Below, piece by piece: positions 1 to 9,428 of a DNA stretch of 64,000 nt (position 1 is the stretch's first letter; every line of letters begins with the position of its first letter). This stretch comes from Paenibacillus sp. 1781tsa1. Lineage in GTDB: Bacteria; Bacillota; Bacilli; Paenibacillales; Paenibacillaceae. The position numbers and the translations under genes are program-made. Location of the stretch: NCBI RefSeq assembly GCF_024159265.1, contig NZ_JAMYWY010000001.1, positions 744,001 through 808,000 of the forward strand. The letters run 5' to 3'. The notes under the pieces were generated by a model. That model did not search any database. It was not told where the DNA came from and worked only from the letters and a program-made list of their open reading frames with translations.

Positions 1-271
1 TTTCATATAGAGCATTAATAGCCATACTCAATGTTGCGCCTTCACCCCGTCCAACCCAGATCTCACTCGCTTCCCGCGCAGTCGGGCCCTCCTGCTTGGC
101 AATACTGGAAAAATCAATTAACTGGGCATACGCAATATATTGGTTGTCCACGTAGTCTATCCCAATGGCCGTGATGAAGTTAATACTTTGCACCTCTTTG
201 GAATCCCAGCATCCCGTTAGCAAGATCAAGCATCCGGCTAGTAGGCCACTCATAGAGGTCCATCTGATCAT
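1..271 (-). CDS. GerC-family spore germination lipoprotein, N-terminal part (cut by window edge)
   Basis: Seen: the reading frame starts at an ATG whose first bases overlap the stop of the upstream gerA gene (ATGA overlap, 268-271) and runs off the left edge after 90 codons. The N-terminus has a short hydrophobic stretch ending in a lipobox, LLTGCWD, followed by SKEVQSINFITAIGIDY, which is typical of Ger(x)C proteins. Known: GerC proteins are lipoproteins of the germinant receptor in the inner spore membrane, acting with the A and B subunits. Inference: third gene of a gerB-gerA-gerC operon, translationally coupled to gerA. Only the N-terminus is visible, so completeness cannot be judged. Confidence 0.88.
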   Translation of the reverse strand, partial: MIRWTSMSGLLAGCLILLTGCWDSKEVQSINFITAIGIDYVDNQYIAYAQLIDFSSIAKQEGPTAREASEIWVGRGEGATLSMAINALYE

Positions 272-1737
272 GGCCGTTTTCTCCGGCGAGTGGAATCTTG
301 AGTGTGAAGAGCTTCCGGACGTTTATTTTTTTTCATGGAAGGCGGCATGGATACGGCCTGTGTGAAATCTCCTGGTATGTAAGGAGAGACGGGGGTCAGA
401 TAAGACACCCCATAACATTCTAAGGATACGAGATGTACCAAGAGGGCGAATATTCCAATCATAAATCCGAATAATCCAAGAATGGAAGAGATGAGAAGCA
501 TCCCGATCCGGACATGGGCAGTAGCTCCGCTCAGCACGGTGTTCACGAGAATATAGCTGGAGATAACTGAAATGGCTACCGTGACTATGATGGTGGGAGA
601 CGTAATCCCCGCGCGAATAGCGGCATCCCCAATGATAAGCCCGCCGACCACGCTGACGGTCTGGCCCAATGCACGTGGTAATCTGCGACCTGCTTCGTTA
701 AATAGCTCGAACATAAAAATCATCAGAAATGCTTCCAGTGTCACAGGCATGGGCAGGCCCATTCGAGTACCAGCAATTGTAGCCAAGAGCGGTAGCGGGA
801 TCTGTTCCACATTGAAACTGGTCAGGCCAATATAGAAGGCCGGGAAGAAACAGGCAATCAGCAGTCCGGAGATGCGCAAGATTCGTTCGAAGGTAACGAT
901 GAAAAACGGTGTACTCCTATCTTCAGGAGATTTCAATTGATTGAAAAGTGTAGTTGGCGCGATGACCGCTACTGGAGAACCTTCAATGAGAACGGCAAAA
1001 CGTCCATTTAACAGGGAGTCGACAACAAAATCAGGACGTTCAGTGTTATCCGTGAGCGGAAAGATGCTCCGAACCCCTCCCATGACAGCCCGCTCCATGA
1101 TCGAGGTACCCAGAATGCCATCGATCTCAATCTGGTCCAGATTGTGTCGTGCTTCTTTTAGAATGTCTGGATTAATAATATCTTTCACATACAGTAGTCC
1201 AATGGCAGTTTGAGTACGACCGCCTTTGACATATTTCTCGTAACACATCGAAGATGTTTTCATCCGTTTGCGAATAAGGGCCACGTTTGTAGTGAGTTCT
1301 TCGGTGAATCCATCGCGCGGGCCTTTAACGGATGTCTCAATGGCTGATTCTTCTGGACTGCGTCCTGGTATATCAGCAATATCCAGACTGCAGGACTGAA
1401 CACCATTATCAAAAATGATCAGTAGTTGTCCACTAAAAATCAACAGATTAAGTTTCTTGAAATTTGTGATATCCTCAATCGGATTTAAGGTTAATCCCAA
1501 CTCTTTGGGTTGTGATTCCTCAATGATTAGAGCATGCTGCTCTAGACGTGGGATAATAAATTGGTTGATTTGTTTACCGTCGACAAGCCCTTCGCAATAC
1601 AGTAAGATTACTGGCTGATCAGATTCGTCTTTAACAGGAAAGGTCTGAATAACGACATCTGCACATGGATTAAACTGCTCTTTCAAAGAGGCAAGCAGTG
1701 TTTCATGGGACGTGGTGTCAATCGCTTGATGCTCCAT
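268..1737 (-). CDS. GerA-family spore germination receptor subunit A
   Basis: A 489-residue protein of usual GerA length. It has a soluble N-terminal half with the family sequence VKGPRDGFTEEL and later FPLTDNTERPD, then several membrane segments from about residue 285 on (LPLLATIAGTRMGLPMP, RALGQTVSVVGGLIIGDAA), and a basic C-terminal tail. The start at 1737 is chosen over upstream in-frame codons because AGAGGAGG lies just before it and the tail of gerB overlaps by 20 bases. Known: A subunits pair with B and C subunits to sense germinants in the spore inner membrane. The germinant cannot be read from sequence. Confidence 0.93.
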   Translation of the reverse strand: MEHQAIDTTSHETLLASLKEQFNPCADVVIQTFPVKDESDQPVILLYCEGLVDGKQINQFIIPRLEQHALIIEESQPKELGLTLNPIEDITNFKKLNLLIFSGQLLIIFDNGVQSCSLDIADIPGRSPEESAIETSVKGPRDGFTEELTTNVALIRKRMKTSSMCYEKYVKGGRTQTAIGLLYVKDIINPDILKEARHNLDQIEIDGILGTSIMERAVMGGVRSIFPLTDNTERPDFVVDSLLNGRFAVLIEGSPVAVIAPTTLFNQLKSPEDRSTPFFIVTFERILRISGLLIACFFPAFYIGLTSFNVEQIPLPLLATIAGTRMGLPMPVTLEAFLMIFMFELFNEAGRRLPRALGQTVSVVGGLIIGDAAIRAGITSPTIIVTVAISVISSYILVNTVLSGATAHVRIGMLLISSILGLFGFMIGIFALLVHLVSLECYGVSYLTPVSPYIPGDFTQAVSMPPSMKKNKRPEALHTQDSTRRRKRP

Positions 1738-2824
1738 GATGTTTCCTCCTCTGATGGCGTGAATGGATAAAGGCAACCGTCGTCGCGATAATCGCAAGTC
1801 CGCTCAGATACACGAGATTGAACGGAAATATGTATTCGACCAGAAGCTTTTCGAAGGTCATATCATCCAGAGGATACAACATGGTTAGAATAAAGAAGAC
1901 ACCTAACGAGATACAACTGATAAGCCTTCTGGTAGAGCTCTTAATATTCCATATTTCTACTACAATATACATGGCGAGACTAATCCGGGTGAACGAGCCT
2001 GCGAGCCACTGGTAGATGGAAAAGAAGTCGGTCTGGGCGATGTACTTGCCCAAGGAGGCAATTCGCCATTCTTCAAAGGCGGGATAGCGCATTTTGGCAG
2101 CCTCAAAAGGATCAAATTCCACAATCGCCCCGATGAGTGGGCCGACTGTTAGTCCCACAAGAATGAGTGCGAGCATCAGATACTGCCATACACGTATACG
2201 TTTGGTGAGATGAGGCTGGATATACCAGATGAACAGCAGTTCAAACATGCCTGCAAGACTATAAATCATGCCATTCAGTACAGGATGCCAGCCATGTTCT
2301 AACACAGGCAGGAGACGGCTGTAATCCTTGTATTGAGTGTTCACAATTGCAACATAGAAGCCCAGTAGTACCACCAGTGGAAGGATCAATCCTGCCGTAA
2401 ATGCCAGGGAGCGGATGCCTTTATATGCCCCATAGGCACATAGAGACATGAGAGCAATACTGGTTACCAGAATTGGCGTTTCTGTCAGGTAATTTGTTTT
2501 GGCCCAAGTCGTGGTATCGTGTAGGGTGAAATAGATTGCGCTCAGAAAAAAGAGACTGTTACCAACTCGAAAGAACAGGCCGATAGGCTTGCCGAGACGG
2601 GATGTTAACCATTCATGCAGGGTTTGATGCTGGAGGAAACGAGAGACATAAGCGAGCATTAGCGCAAATATCAGAAATGGTCCGGCTGATAGCAGGACGG
2701 AAATCCAAGAATCCCTTTTGGCCGCAGCCAAAAGGGCAGGAATAATCAGAACATGGCTGATCAAGCCAACGGACAACATGATCAACATCATAGCTTGTAA
2801 AAAAGAAGGTTGTGTTCGTTTCAT
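1718..2824 (-). CDS. GerB-family spore germination permease subunit
   Basis: A 368-residue, strongly hydrophobic protein with about ten membrane segments and the family-type opening PSFLQAMMLIMLSVGLISH. Known: GerB (endospore germination permease, APC superfamily) is the integral membrane subunit that contributes the germinant-binding site. AAAAGGAG lies about 10 bases ahead of the ATG. It is the first large gene of the operon and its 3' end overlaps gerA. The gene order B-A-C differs from the A-C-x-B-B order of the second germination operon at 11.6-17 kb. Confidence 0.92.
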   Translation of the reverse strand: MKRTQPSFLQAMMLIMLSVGLISHVLIIPALLAAAKRDSWISVLLSAGPFLIFALMLAYVSRFLQHQTLHEWLTSRLGKPIGLFFRVGNSLFFLSAIYFTLHDTTTWAKTNYLTETPILVTSIALMSLCAYGAYKGIRSLAFTAGLILPLVVLLGFYVAIVNTQYKDYSRLLPVLEHGWHPVLNGMIYSLAGMFELLFIWYIQPHLTKRIRVWQYLMLALILVGLTVGPLIGAIVEFDPFEAAKMRYPAFEEWRIASLGKYIAQTDFFSIYQWLAGSFTRISLAMYIVVEIWNIKSSTRRLISCISLGVFFILTMLYPLDDMTFEKLLVEYIFPFNLVYLSGLAIIATTVAFIHSRHQRRKHHGASSD

Positions 2825-2940
2825 GCTGAGGGGTCTCCTTTTCCCGATAGACTGTCCTCAGCAGTGTTAACGGGATTGGAGTGCTTCATACTGTCAGTCG
2901 AAATAACGAATACCCATGGCTTCTCTTTTACCTTTAGCAT
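2821..2940 (-). CDS. Possible 39-residue ORF ending at the gerB start
   Basis: An open frame from ATG 2940 encodes a short charged peptide beginning MLKVKEKPWVFVISTDS. Its stop codon overlaps the gerB ATG (ATGA), as expected for translational coupling. The frame stays open upstream to about 3020 without a better start and no strong ribosome binding site precedes the ATG. It could be a small operon leader protein, the remnant of a longer gene, or chance. I do not recognise it. Confidence 0.3.
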   Translation of the reverse strand: MLKVKEKPWVFVISTDSMKHSNPVNTAEDSLSGKGDPSA

Positions 2941-3048
2941 CGTTTCCCGAGCCGCTCTCCAGTCAAAATGCAGAGTTTGGGGAGGATGGGAGCGAATAAC
3001 TCGTTGAACCGGCGAACCAACTTCCGCGCTGCCTCAATATGGGAAATC

Positions 3049-3981
3049 TTACTTGATCCCGGTGACCAGCCTGTGTTTGCGACCGCTCATATTAGTGCCA
3101 AGCACACCGGCGATAATCAACAATGCACCAATATAGTGGTAGCTACCCACTGGTTCATGCAATATCCATGCACCTCCTACGATGGAGATGAGTGTGGACA
3201 GATTGCTGAATACACTCATTTGCGAGGCCTCCAGATGGGTCAGGGCATAGCTCGCGAGCAGGGTGGAGATCATGGTGGAGAGAATTGCCAGATATGCGAG
3301 GGCACCCAGATAGGATGTATCTCCAAGTGGTTTGATGTAGTCCATCATGGAACCACTGGACGCATGTCGGATCAGGGAAGCGGCGTTAAATACAATACAG
3401 CCAACCATTAATGTGACCCATGTTAGTTCCATTGGTTTGTACTTCTGGGTTAATGGTCTTGCAAGCACACCATAACCTGCAAAACAGACCGTGGATAGCA
3501 GCAATAATGCAATGCCCTTCAGGTTACTCATCGATACGCCGCTTCCTTGCATCATGAAAATAAAGACCACTCCAGCGACAGACAGTAGCAGGAACAGCTT
3601 CTGCATCGTGGATGTACGTTCCTTCAGGAAAACTGAAGCGAGAACGAGTGTGAATACAGGGGCCATAGCCTGAATAATTCCGGCTTCCGATGAGTTAGAC
3701 GAGACGAGTCCAAAGGCTTGAAAGGCAAAAAATAGGACGGGAGATAACAGCCCCAGTGGAATAATTCGCCACAGATCACGAAGGCTCAGTCGGATTTTGA
3801 TCCAACCCAAAATGACAGGAATGCTAACAACAATCAGCGACAGCGCAAATCGGTGGGCAAGCACATCAATGGGATGTGCAACAGTGACCGTCATTTTAAC
3901 AAATAGAAAAGATAGGCCGATAATAGCCGCGTACAATACAGCTGCGATATATGCGTATCCCCGAGTATGTGCTGTGTTCAT
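3049..3981 (-). CDS. EamA/DMT-family transporter
   Basis: A 310-residue protein with ten predicted membrane segments in two EamA repeats, for example the N-terminal AAVLYAAIIGLSFLFVK and the C-terminal LASYALTHLEASQMSVFSNL. Known: drug/metabolite transporter superfamily members export amino acids, metabolites or drugs; the substrate is not predictable here. The start at 3981 is chosen because TTGGAGGAG lies 6 bases upstream. It is transcribed divergently from a MocR-type regulator 160 bp away. Inference: that regulator probably controls it, a common pairing. Confidence 0.9.
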   Translation of the reverse strand: MNTAHTRGYAYIAAVLYAAIIGLSFLFVKMTVTVAHPIDVLAHRFALSLIVVSIPVILGWIKIRLSLRDLWRIIPLGLLSPVLFFAFQAFGLVSSNSSEAGIIQAMAPVFTLVLASVFLKERTSTMQKLFLLLSVAGVVFIFMMQGSGVSMSNLKGIALLLLSTVCFAGYGVLARPLTQKYKPMELTWVTLMVGCIVFNAASLIRHASSGSMMDYIKPLGDTSYLGALAYLAILSTMISTLLASYALTHLEASQMSVFSNLSTLISIVGGAWILHEPVGSYHYIGALLIIAGVLGTNMSGRKHRLVTGIK

Positions 3982-4090
3982 GAATGCTCCTCCAATACAT
4001 TTGTCATAGCGTATGATCTTTATCATCCTGAAATATGTCAGGTTCAAGGCACGTGCTTGCCTTATTCAATATACTGCCGGGTGCATCGTG

Positions 4091-4129
4091 CTACAATAGA
4101 TAAAAGGTTAAACTGTAACGGTACAATTG
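4091..4129. promoter_or_regulatory. Candidate MocR operator (direct repeat)
   Basis: In the divergent intergenic region, CTACAATAG (4091-4099) and GTACAATTG (4121-4129) form an imperfect direct repeat 30 bp apart. The second overlaps a small palindrome, TGTAACGGTACA. MocR-type regulators are known to bind direct repeats near their own promoter. Assignment is by position only. Confidence 0.3.
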
Positions 4130-4139
4130 TAGGAGAGGG

Positions 4140-5534
4140 ATGGGTGCGGTGAGAAAATATGAAGTGATTGCCGAAGCATTAAAGCAATGGATTCAGGAAC
4201 AGATGCAGCGGCAGGATCGTCGCCAGTGGGCAGATAAGGGCATCCGACTTCCAGCAGTTCGAGTTATAGCTGAACAGTATCAATGCAGTGTAAGCACAGC
4301 AATTCGTGCATATGAGTGGCTGGAACAGCGGCATTTGGTGTACGCCATCCCTCAATCCGGTTATTATGCCGTACAGAACGGGACAGGTGCTCAGGACATG
4401 GACTGGCAGGGAGCATTGGACTTCGCTTCGGCTGCTCCGGATCCGCGGGTGTTCCCTTATGCAGACTTTCGTCATTGTGTGGATCAGGCGATGGAGAAAA
4501 AACAGACAGAGTTGTTCATGTATGGCACGGATCAGGGATTACCTTCGCTAATTCTATTGTTGCAGAAGCAGTTTGCGGATTATCAGGTGTTTGCGAGAAC
4601 GGAGCAGTTCTTTATCACATCAGGTGTGCAACAGGCGCTGGCTGTACTTGCATTGATGCCTTTTCCCAATGGAAAGAGAACAGTAATGCTTGAACTACCA
4701 ACCTATCACAATATGCCCTCCCTACTGAGTGGATTGAATGTGCCTATTTCAGGTGTGAGACGTACCCAAGATGGGTTGGACTGGGCATCGCTTGAACGTC
4801 AGTTCGCTGAGGAAGAGATCAAGTTTTTCTATGTCATGCCGCGCTTTCACAATCCGATTGGCACATCGTTAACGGTTGCTGAGAAGAAGAGACTGATCCG
4901 GCTTGCACAGCGGTACGATGTGTATCTGGTGGAGGATGATTATCTGGCGGATCTGGAGGACAATACGAAACAGGACCCGCTATGGTCCTATGATACGGAA
5001 GGCCGGATCATCTATCTGAAGAGTTACTCCAAAATTTTGTTTCCAGGCTTGCGCATTGGTGTAGCTGTTCTGCCCGCACCACTCATTCAATCTTTTGGGG
5101 CTTACAAAAAAATGCTTGATATCGACACTTCCGTCCTGTCTCAAGCTGCTCTGGAGATCTATGTCCATAGCGGTATGTTTGCTCATCACAGGAAAGTGAT
5201 TCGTAACCGATATGCTGCCCGGATGCACACGGTGCATGAGCAGCTGGACGCCTATCCAGACTTTGCTCCATTTATGGAGGCTCCTCGAACAGGAGGGGAG
5301 CATACGGTGTTACCTTTGGCGGGTGATATGCCGCTTCGTGTTCTGCTGTCCCGGCTTCAAAAGCGCGGAGTCATCGTGGATACGACTGAACGGTATTATC
5401 CGGAGGGAACCTATCAGGTACATCAGGATCAGATGTTGCGATTGAACATCTCCAATGTGCCGAAGCAGCGAATCGAGGAAGGGATGCAGGTGATCCGGGA
5501 GGAAATTCTGAAACTTCAGATCAGGCAGAAATAA
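4140..5534 (+). CDS. MocR-family transcriptional regulator (GntR HTH fused to aminotransferase domain)
   Basis: 464 residues, the standard length for this fusion. Residues 1-75 are a GntR-type winged helix (IRLPAVRVIAEQYQCSVSTAIRAYEWLE). From about 90 on is a class I/II aminotransferase fold with VEDDYLADL near 265 and the PLP-binding lysine in SYSKILFPG at about K298. Known: MocR regulators use PLP as a sensor and often control vitamin B6, GABA or transporter genes. The start could also be a GTG 9 bases downstream; GGAGAGG precedes both. It is divergent from an EamA transporter, its probable target. Confidence 0.92.
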   Translation: MGAVRKYEVIAEALKQWIQEQMQRQDRRQWADKGIRLPAVRVIAEQYQCSVSTAIRAYEWLEQRHLVYAIPQSGYYAVQNGTGAQDMDWQGALDFASAAPDPRVFPYADFRHCVDQAMEKKQTELFMYGTDQGLPSLILLLQKQFADYQVFARTEQFFITSGVQQALAVLALMPFPNGKRTVMLELPTYHNMPSLLSGLNVPISGVRRTQDGLDWASLERQFAEEEIKFFYVMPRFHNPIGTSLTVAEKKRLIRLAQRYDVYLVEDDYLADLEDNTKQDPLWSYDTEGRIIYLKSYSKILFPGLRIGVAVLPAPLIQSFGAYKKMLDIDTSVLSQAALEIYVHSGMFAHHRKVIRNRYAARMHTVHEQLDAYPDFAPFMEAPRTGGEHTVLPLAGDMPLRVLLSRLQKRGVIVDTTERYYPEGTYQVHQDQMLRLNISNVPKQRIEEGMQVIREEILKLQIRQK

Positions 5535-5566
5535 CTAGAAAAATCGGAATGTTGTCCGTATATATC

Positions 5567-5608
5567 AAAAGGCGTCCACACAAGTTGAGCACTTGTTGGA
5601 CTCCTTTT
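5567..5608. terminator. Bidirectional intrinsic terminator between the MocR gene and hemL
   Basis: AAAAGG and CCTTTT bracket a stem made of GTCC/GGAC and ACAAGT/ACTTGT with a small loop. The A-rich left side and T-rich right side would let it serve both converging genes. Confidence 0.75.
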
Positions 5609-5622
5609 CCATGAGTTGTTAT

Positions 5623-5660
5623 CCATCTACAATACAGCTTGTACGCTATATTGTAGATGG
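5623..5660. repeat. Perfect 12-bp inverted repeat downstream of hemL
   Basis: CCATCTACAATA (5623-5634) pairs exactly with TATTGTAGATGG (5649-5660) around a 14-base loop. It follows the hemL stop on the minus strand. No T-run follows, so it may be an RNA-stabilising 3' hairpin or part of the terminator region. Confidence 0.6.
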
Positions 5661-5672
5661 AAATAATCCAAT

Positions 5673-6992
5673 TTATTCTTGAGCCATCGCCTTAAAGGAA
5701 GCTTCTGCGGCTTCCAATGTAGCCTGAACATCTTCATCTGTATGAGCCGTGGTCAGGAACCAGGCCTCATATTTGGATGGAGCGAGGTTAATGCCACGAT
5801 CCAGCATGTGACGGAAGAAGGAAGCGAAGCGTTCTCCGTCCGTGTCTTGGGCATGATCGTAGTTCGTCACCGGATGATCACAGAAATGGGTGGAGAATGC
5901 ACCGCGAATCCGGTTGATTGTCAGTGCAATCCCATGACGGTCAGCAGAAGCTTGCAGACCTGCTGTCAGGTCAATAGCAAGGCGTTCCATCTCTTCGTAT
6001 ACACCCGCGCCTTGCAGGACCTCAAGACATGCGATACCAGCCGAGATGGATGCAGGGTTACCAGCCATCGTTCCCGCTTGATAAGCCGGGCCGAGTGGAG
6101 CAACCTGCTCCATAACGTGTTTGCGTCCGCCGTAAGCACCGATGGGCAGGCCCCCACCAATAATTTTACCAAGAGCCGTCAGATCCGGTTCAATCTCCGC
6201 ATGATTATCGAGTCCGGCATACGTCTGTGTAGAACCATAATGGAAACGGAAAGCTGTAATAACCTCATCATAGATAACCAGTGAGCCGTTGGCGCGTGTC
6301 ATGGCACAGAGACCTTCCAGGAAGCCAGGTTCCGGCATAACCATACCGAAGTTGCCAACGATTGGTTCAACCATGACTGCGGCAACATCGTCACCCCAGT
6401 GCTCCAGTGCAGCATTTAGGCTATCCAGGTCATTGTAAGGCACGGTGATGACTTCTTGCGCAATACTGGTAGGAATGCCGGCACTATCCGGGATACCCAG
6501 CGTAGAAGGGCCAGAACCGGCAGCCACAAGCACCAGATCCGAGTGACCATGGTAACATCCGGCGAATTTTACGATCTTGTTGCGTTTGGTATAGGCACGA
6601 GCGACCCGAATCGTAGTCATGACAGCCTCTGTACCGGAGTTAACAAAGCGTACTTTATCCATGGAAGGAATGGCTTCCTTCAGCATTTTGGCAAGCTTGA
6701 TTTCTAGTTCAGTCGGAGTACCGTACAGTACTCCATTGGCTGCTGCTTCCGTAATGGCCTGCGTAATATGCGGGTGGGCATGTCCTGTAACAATCGGACC
6801 GTAAGCAGCCAGATAATCAATGTAACGGTTGTCATCAACATCCCAGAAGTGGGCGCCCTGGGCTTTTTTCATAAATACAGGTGCACCGCCACCAACGGCT
6901 TTAAACGAGCGTGAAGGGCTGTTCACACCTCCTACAATATGTTCAAGTGCTTCTGCGTATAGAAGTTCGGATCGGGAACGTGATGGTTTCAT
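5673..6992 (-). CDS. hemL: Glutamate-1-semialdehyde 2,1-aminomutase
   Basis: 439 residues, usual length. It opens with [28 protein letters not shown] in overlapping pieces, has the [14 protein letters not shown] cofactor region, [15 protein letters not shown], and the PLP-lysine segment [17 protein letters not shown]. Function: PLP-dependent conversion of glutamate-1-semialdehyde to 5-aminolevulinate in the C5 pathway of heme synthesis. The start at 6992 has AAAGGAAG just upstream; the longer frame lacks one. It is not in a hem cluster, so this may be the second, gsaB-like copy that Bacillus carries near bcp, but this cannot be settled from the window. Confidence 0.95.
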   Translation of the reverse strand: MKPSRSRSELLYAEALEHIVGGVNSPSRSFKAVGGGAPVFMKKAQGAHFWDVDDNRYIDYLAAYGPIVTGHAHPHITQAITEAAANGVLYGTPTELEIKLAKMLKEAIPSMDKVRFVNSGTEAVMTTIRVARAYTKRNKIVKFAGCYHGHSDLVLVAAGSGPSTLGIPDSAGIPTSIAQEVITVPYNDLDSLNAALEHWGDDVAAVMVEPIVGNFGMVMPEPGFLEGLCAMTRANGSLVIYDEVITAFRFHYGSTQTYAGLDNHAEIEPDLTALGKIIGGGLPIGAYGGRKHVMEQVAPLGPAYQAGTMAGNPASISAGIACLEVLQGAGVYEEMERLAIDLTAGLQASADRHGIALTINRIRGAFSTHFCDHPVTNYDHAQDTDGERFASFFRHMLDRGINLAPSKYEAWFLTTAHTDEDVQATLEAAEASFKAMAQE

Positions 6993-7123
6993 AAGATAAC
7001 TTCCTTTCGTAATTCGAAATATGATAAAGGTACAAGCCACAGAAAGATATGATGATTTTCTCATATTACTATAGCCGGGCACAACGAGAGGGCAGCGTAA
7101 TGGCTGCCCTCTGCATGTTTAGA

Positions 7124-8167
7124 TTACTGAGCCGGTTGCTCTGACTTCTGATCGTCACCACTGGCTGTTTTATCTTCGGTGCTGGTCGTACTGTCATCCG
7201 TTGTAGCAGGCGGGTGAATAATATCCTGAATATGCTGCTTCAATTTCTCTTCATTGGTAACCGTCAATACTTGCGCACCACCTGCTGTACGTTCTTCTTT
7301 CAACAGGTTCATTGGTGGGATCTGCTCACTGCCGTTCATGCTGCTCTGGTATCCGAGTCCACCCAGCTTCCACATATCGGAGAGTGTCAGATTCGTATCT
7401 ACATAAGGATTGACCTGTTCCAGAATGGCAGGCAGTTTGGCAATGGTAGTCGTGGACTGCATTTTCGCCGTAACAGCTTTCAGCAATTCACGCTGGCGCT
7501 CGGAACGAGCAAAATCCGACATCGCATCATGACGGAAACGAACGTACATGAGAGCTGTCTCGCCATCCAGATGCTGATACCCTTTTTTGAGATCAATATC
7601 GTATTCGTTATTGTCTGCTTTACTTGTATAATGCATGTCTTTCTCCACATTAAAATCAACACCGCCAACGGCATCCACCAATTTGATGAATCCCTGGAAA
7701 TCCGTATACACATAATACTGTACAGGAATGCCGAGCAGGTCGCCGGCAGCTTGCATCGCTGCATTAGGACCATGGGTGATGGCGGTATTGATCCGCTCCT
7801 TGCCATATCCGTCAATATTGACGTAAGTGTCGCGCAGAATGGAGAACAGATTGATTTTTTTAGTAAGTGGGTCGAGCGATACGACCATCATGCTGTCGGA
7901 GCGAGGAACTTCACCTTTTTTCAATCCACGTGCATCGACACCCATAACGAGAATATTGACCGTTTCTGTGCCTTCCCATTTGGGTGGGTCAGGAGTATTT
8001 ACTTTCTCCACATTTTCGATACCTGCGAATGGTGAATCGTCGCCGTCCTTTGCCAAACCGTCCAACTGATTGAGAATAGAACCGAAATAATATGCCGCTG
8101 CTCCTCCAATAATTAACACGAAGGCGGCAAGAGAAATCCATATGGTTCTCTTCGTCTTTCTGGTCAT
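7124..8167 (-). CDS. LytR-CpsA-Psr family cell-wall glycopolymer ligase
   Basis: 347 residues: a cytoplasmic basic start (MTRKTKRTIW), one membrane anchor at about 10-30, and an extracellular LCP domain with VMGVDARGLKKGEVPRSD, FSILRDTYVNIDG, INTAITHGP and LMYVRFRHDAMSDFARSERQ, carrying the conserved Arg/Asp residues that bind the polyprenyl phosphate. The C-terminus is a low-complexity Thr/Ser/Asp tail. Known: LCP enzymes attach teichoic acids or other polymers to peptidoglycan. The start at 8167 follows AAAGGAGAG; earlier in-frame codons lack one. Monocistronic by spacing. Confidence 0.93.
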   Translation of the reverse strand: MTRKTKRTIWISLAAFVLIIGGAAAYYFGSILNQLDGLAKDGDDSPFAGIENVEKVNTPDPPKWEGTETVNILVMGVDARGLKKGEVPRSDSMMVVSLDPLTKKINLFSILRDTYVNIDGYGKERINTAITHGPNAAMQAAGDLLGIPVQYYVYTDFQGFIKLVDAVGGVDFNVEKDMHYTSKADNNEYDIDLKKGYQHLDGETALMYVRFRHDAMSDFARSERQRELLKAVTAKMQSTTTIAKLPAILEQVNPYVDTNLTLSDMWKLGGLGYQSSMNGSEQIPPMNLLKEERTAGGAQVLTVTNEEKLKQHIQDIIHPPATTDDSTTSTEDKTASGDDQKSEQPAQ

Positions 8168-8380
8168 GCTAGCTCTCCTTTGTATTTGAGATGAAATAAA
8201 AAAACGAGTTCGAGTATTCAAGTAAGATGTAGTCGGAGCTTTCCGTACACGTCTTTTCCCATACATAAGGGCAGGACGCGGCTCCAGACTATTTTAAAGC
8301 TTGCTGAATTTTGACTGATACCATTATAATTTCTTTTTGGGCTACAAGCAATTTCAACAAAATCCAAGTGAGGTATAATC

Positions 8381-9427
8381 ATGCTGGCGATTGATGTCAA
8401 AGATTTGCGCAAGTCGTTTAGCGTCCAGAAAAGCCGAGGTGGGCTGAAGGGCGCGTTCCAGGACCTGTTTGCACGTCAGTACCAAGAGGTATTGGCTGTA
8501 AATGATATTTCATTTCAGATTCCGCAGGGCGAAATATGCGGATATATCGGGGAGAACGGTGCCGGTAAATCAACAACAATCAAGATGTTGACCGGCATTT
8601 TGGTGCCTACTTCAGGGCAAATATCGGTTGGTGGATATGTTCCGTATCAGGAACGGGAGAAGTTTGTACAGAATATTGGTGTTGTTTTTGGTCAGCGCAG
8701 TCAATTGTGGTGGGATATTGGCGTTATCGAATCCTTCCATTTATTGCGCAAAGTATATCGTGTAGGAGAAGTCGATTTCCGTAAAAGGCTGGATGAACTG
8801 GTTGAGCGATTGCAGCTTCAGGACCTGTTAAGTCGTCCGGTGCGGAAGCTCAGTCTCGGTCAGCGTATGCGCTGTGAGTTGGTGGCAGCATTGTTGCACA
8901 ACCCGAGTATTGTTTTTCTGGATGAGCCAACCATTGGCCTGGATATTGTCGTGAAGTCGGAAATTCGGGATTTCTTGAAAGACATGAATAAGGAGCATGG
9001 AACAACCATTCTGCTCACAACCCATGATTTGCAGGACATTGAGGCCCTATGTTCCAGGGTGATCATGCTTGATGCGGGTAACATCATCTATGATGGAGGT
9101 CTGGATCATCTGAAGTCCCAATGGGGCAAGGAAAGGGAAATCCGCTTCAAGTTCGGTTCAGCTCACAACATGAGTCAGATGCAGGAATGGACTGCGGCGC
9201 TACCTGTACGTTGGACGGTAGAGAATGAATTGTCTGCATCCGTATGGATTCCACTGGAATTGAACGTTTCGGATGTACTCGGACGGGTCGTTGGACAAGC
9301 CGATATTACCGATATTCAGATTATAGAGATTAACACGGATGAGATTGTGCGCAGTATTTACCAATCCGGTTCCGCCGAGCGTCCCGAGATTGTGGGAGCA
9401 GGGAAAGAAGCGGTGGGTGTATCCTGA
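8381..9427 (+). CDS. ABC transporter ATP-binding protein (ABC-2 type exporter)
   Basis: 348 residues with Walker A GENGAGKST near 60, the signature LSLGQRMR, Walker B IVFLDEPTIGLD and a switch histidine in LTTHD. The C-terminal 100 residues are a regulatory extension typical of the NatA/COG4586 group. It heads a three-gene cluster with two membrane proteins: the next start lies 1 base after the stop. Known: such sets export drugs, lipids or peptides; the substrate is unknown. GAGG precedes the ATG by about 7 bases. Confidence 0.94.
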   Translation: MLAIDVKDLRKSFSVQKSRGGLKGAFQDLFARQYQEVLAVNDISFQIPQGEICGYIGENGAGKSTTIKMLTGILVPTSGQISVGGYVPYQEREKFVQNIGVVFGQRSQLWWDIGVIESFHLLRKVYRVGEVDFRKRLDELVERLQLQDLLSRPVRKLSLGQRMRCELVAALLHNPSIVFLDEPTIGLDIVVKSEIRDFLKDMNKEHGTTILLTTHDLQDIEALCSRVIMLDAGNIIYDGGLDHLKSQWGKEREIRFKFGSAHNMSQMQEWTAALPVRWTVENELSASVWIPLELNVSDVLGRVVGQADITDIQIIEINTDEIVRSIYQSGSAERPEIVGAGKEAVGVS

Positions 9428-9428
9428 G

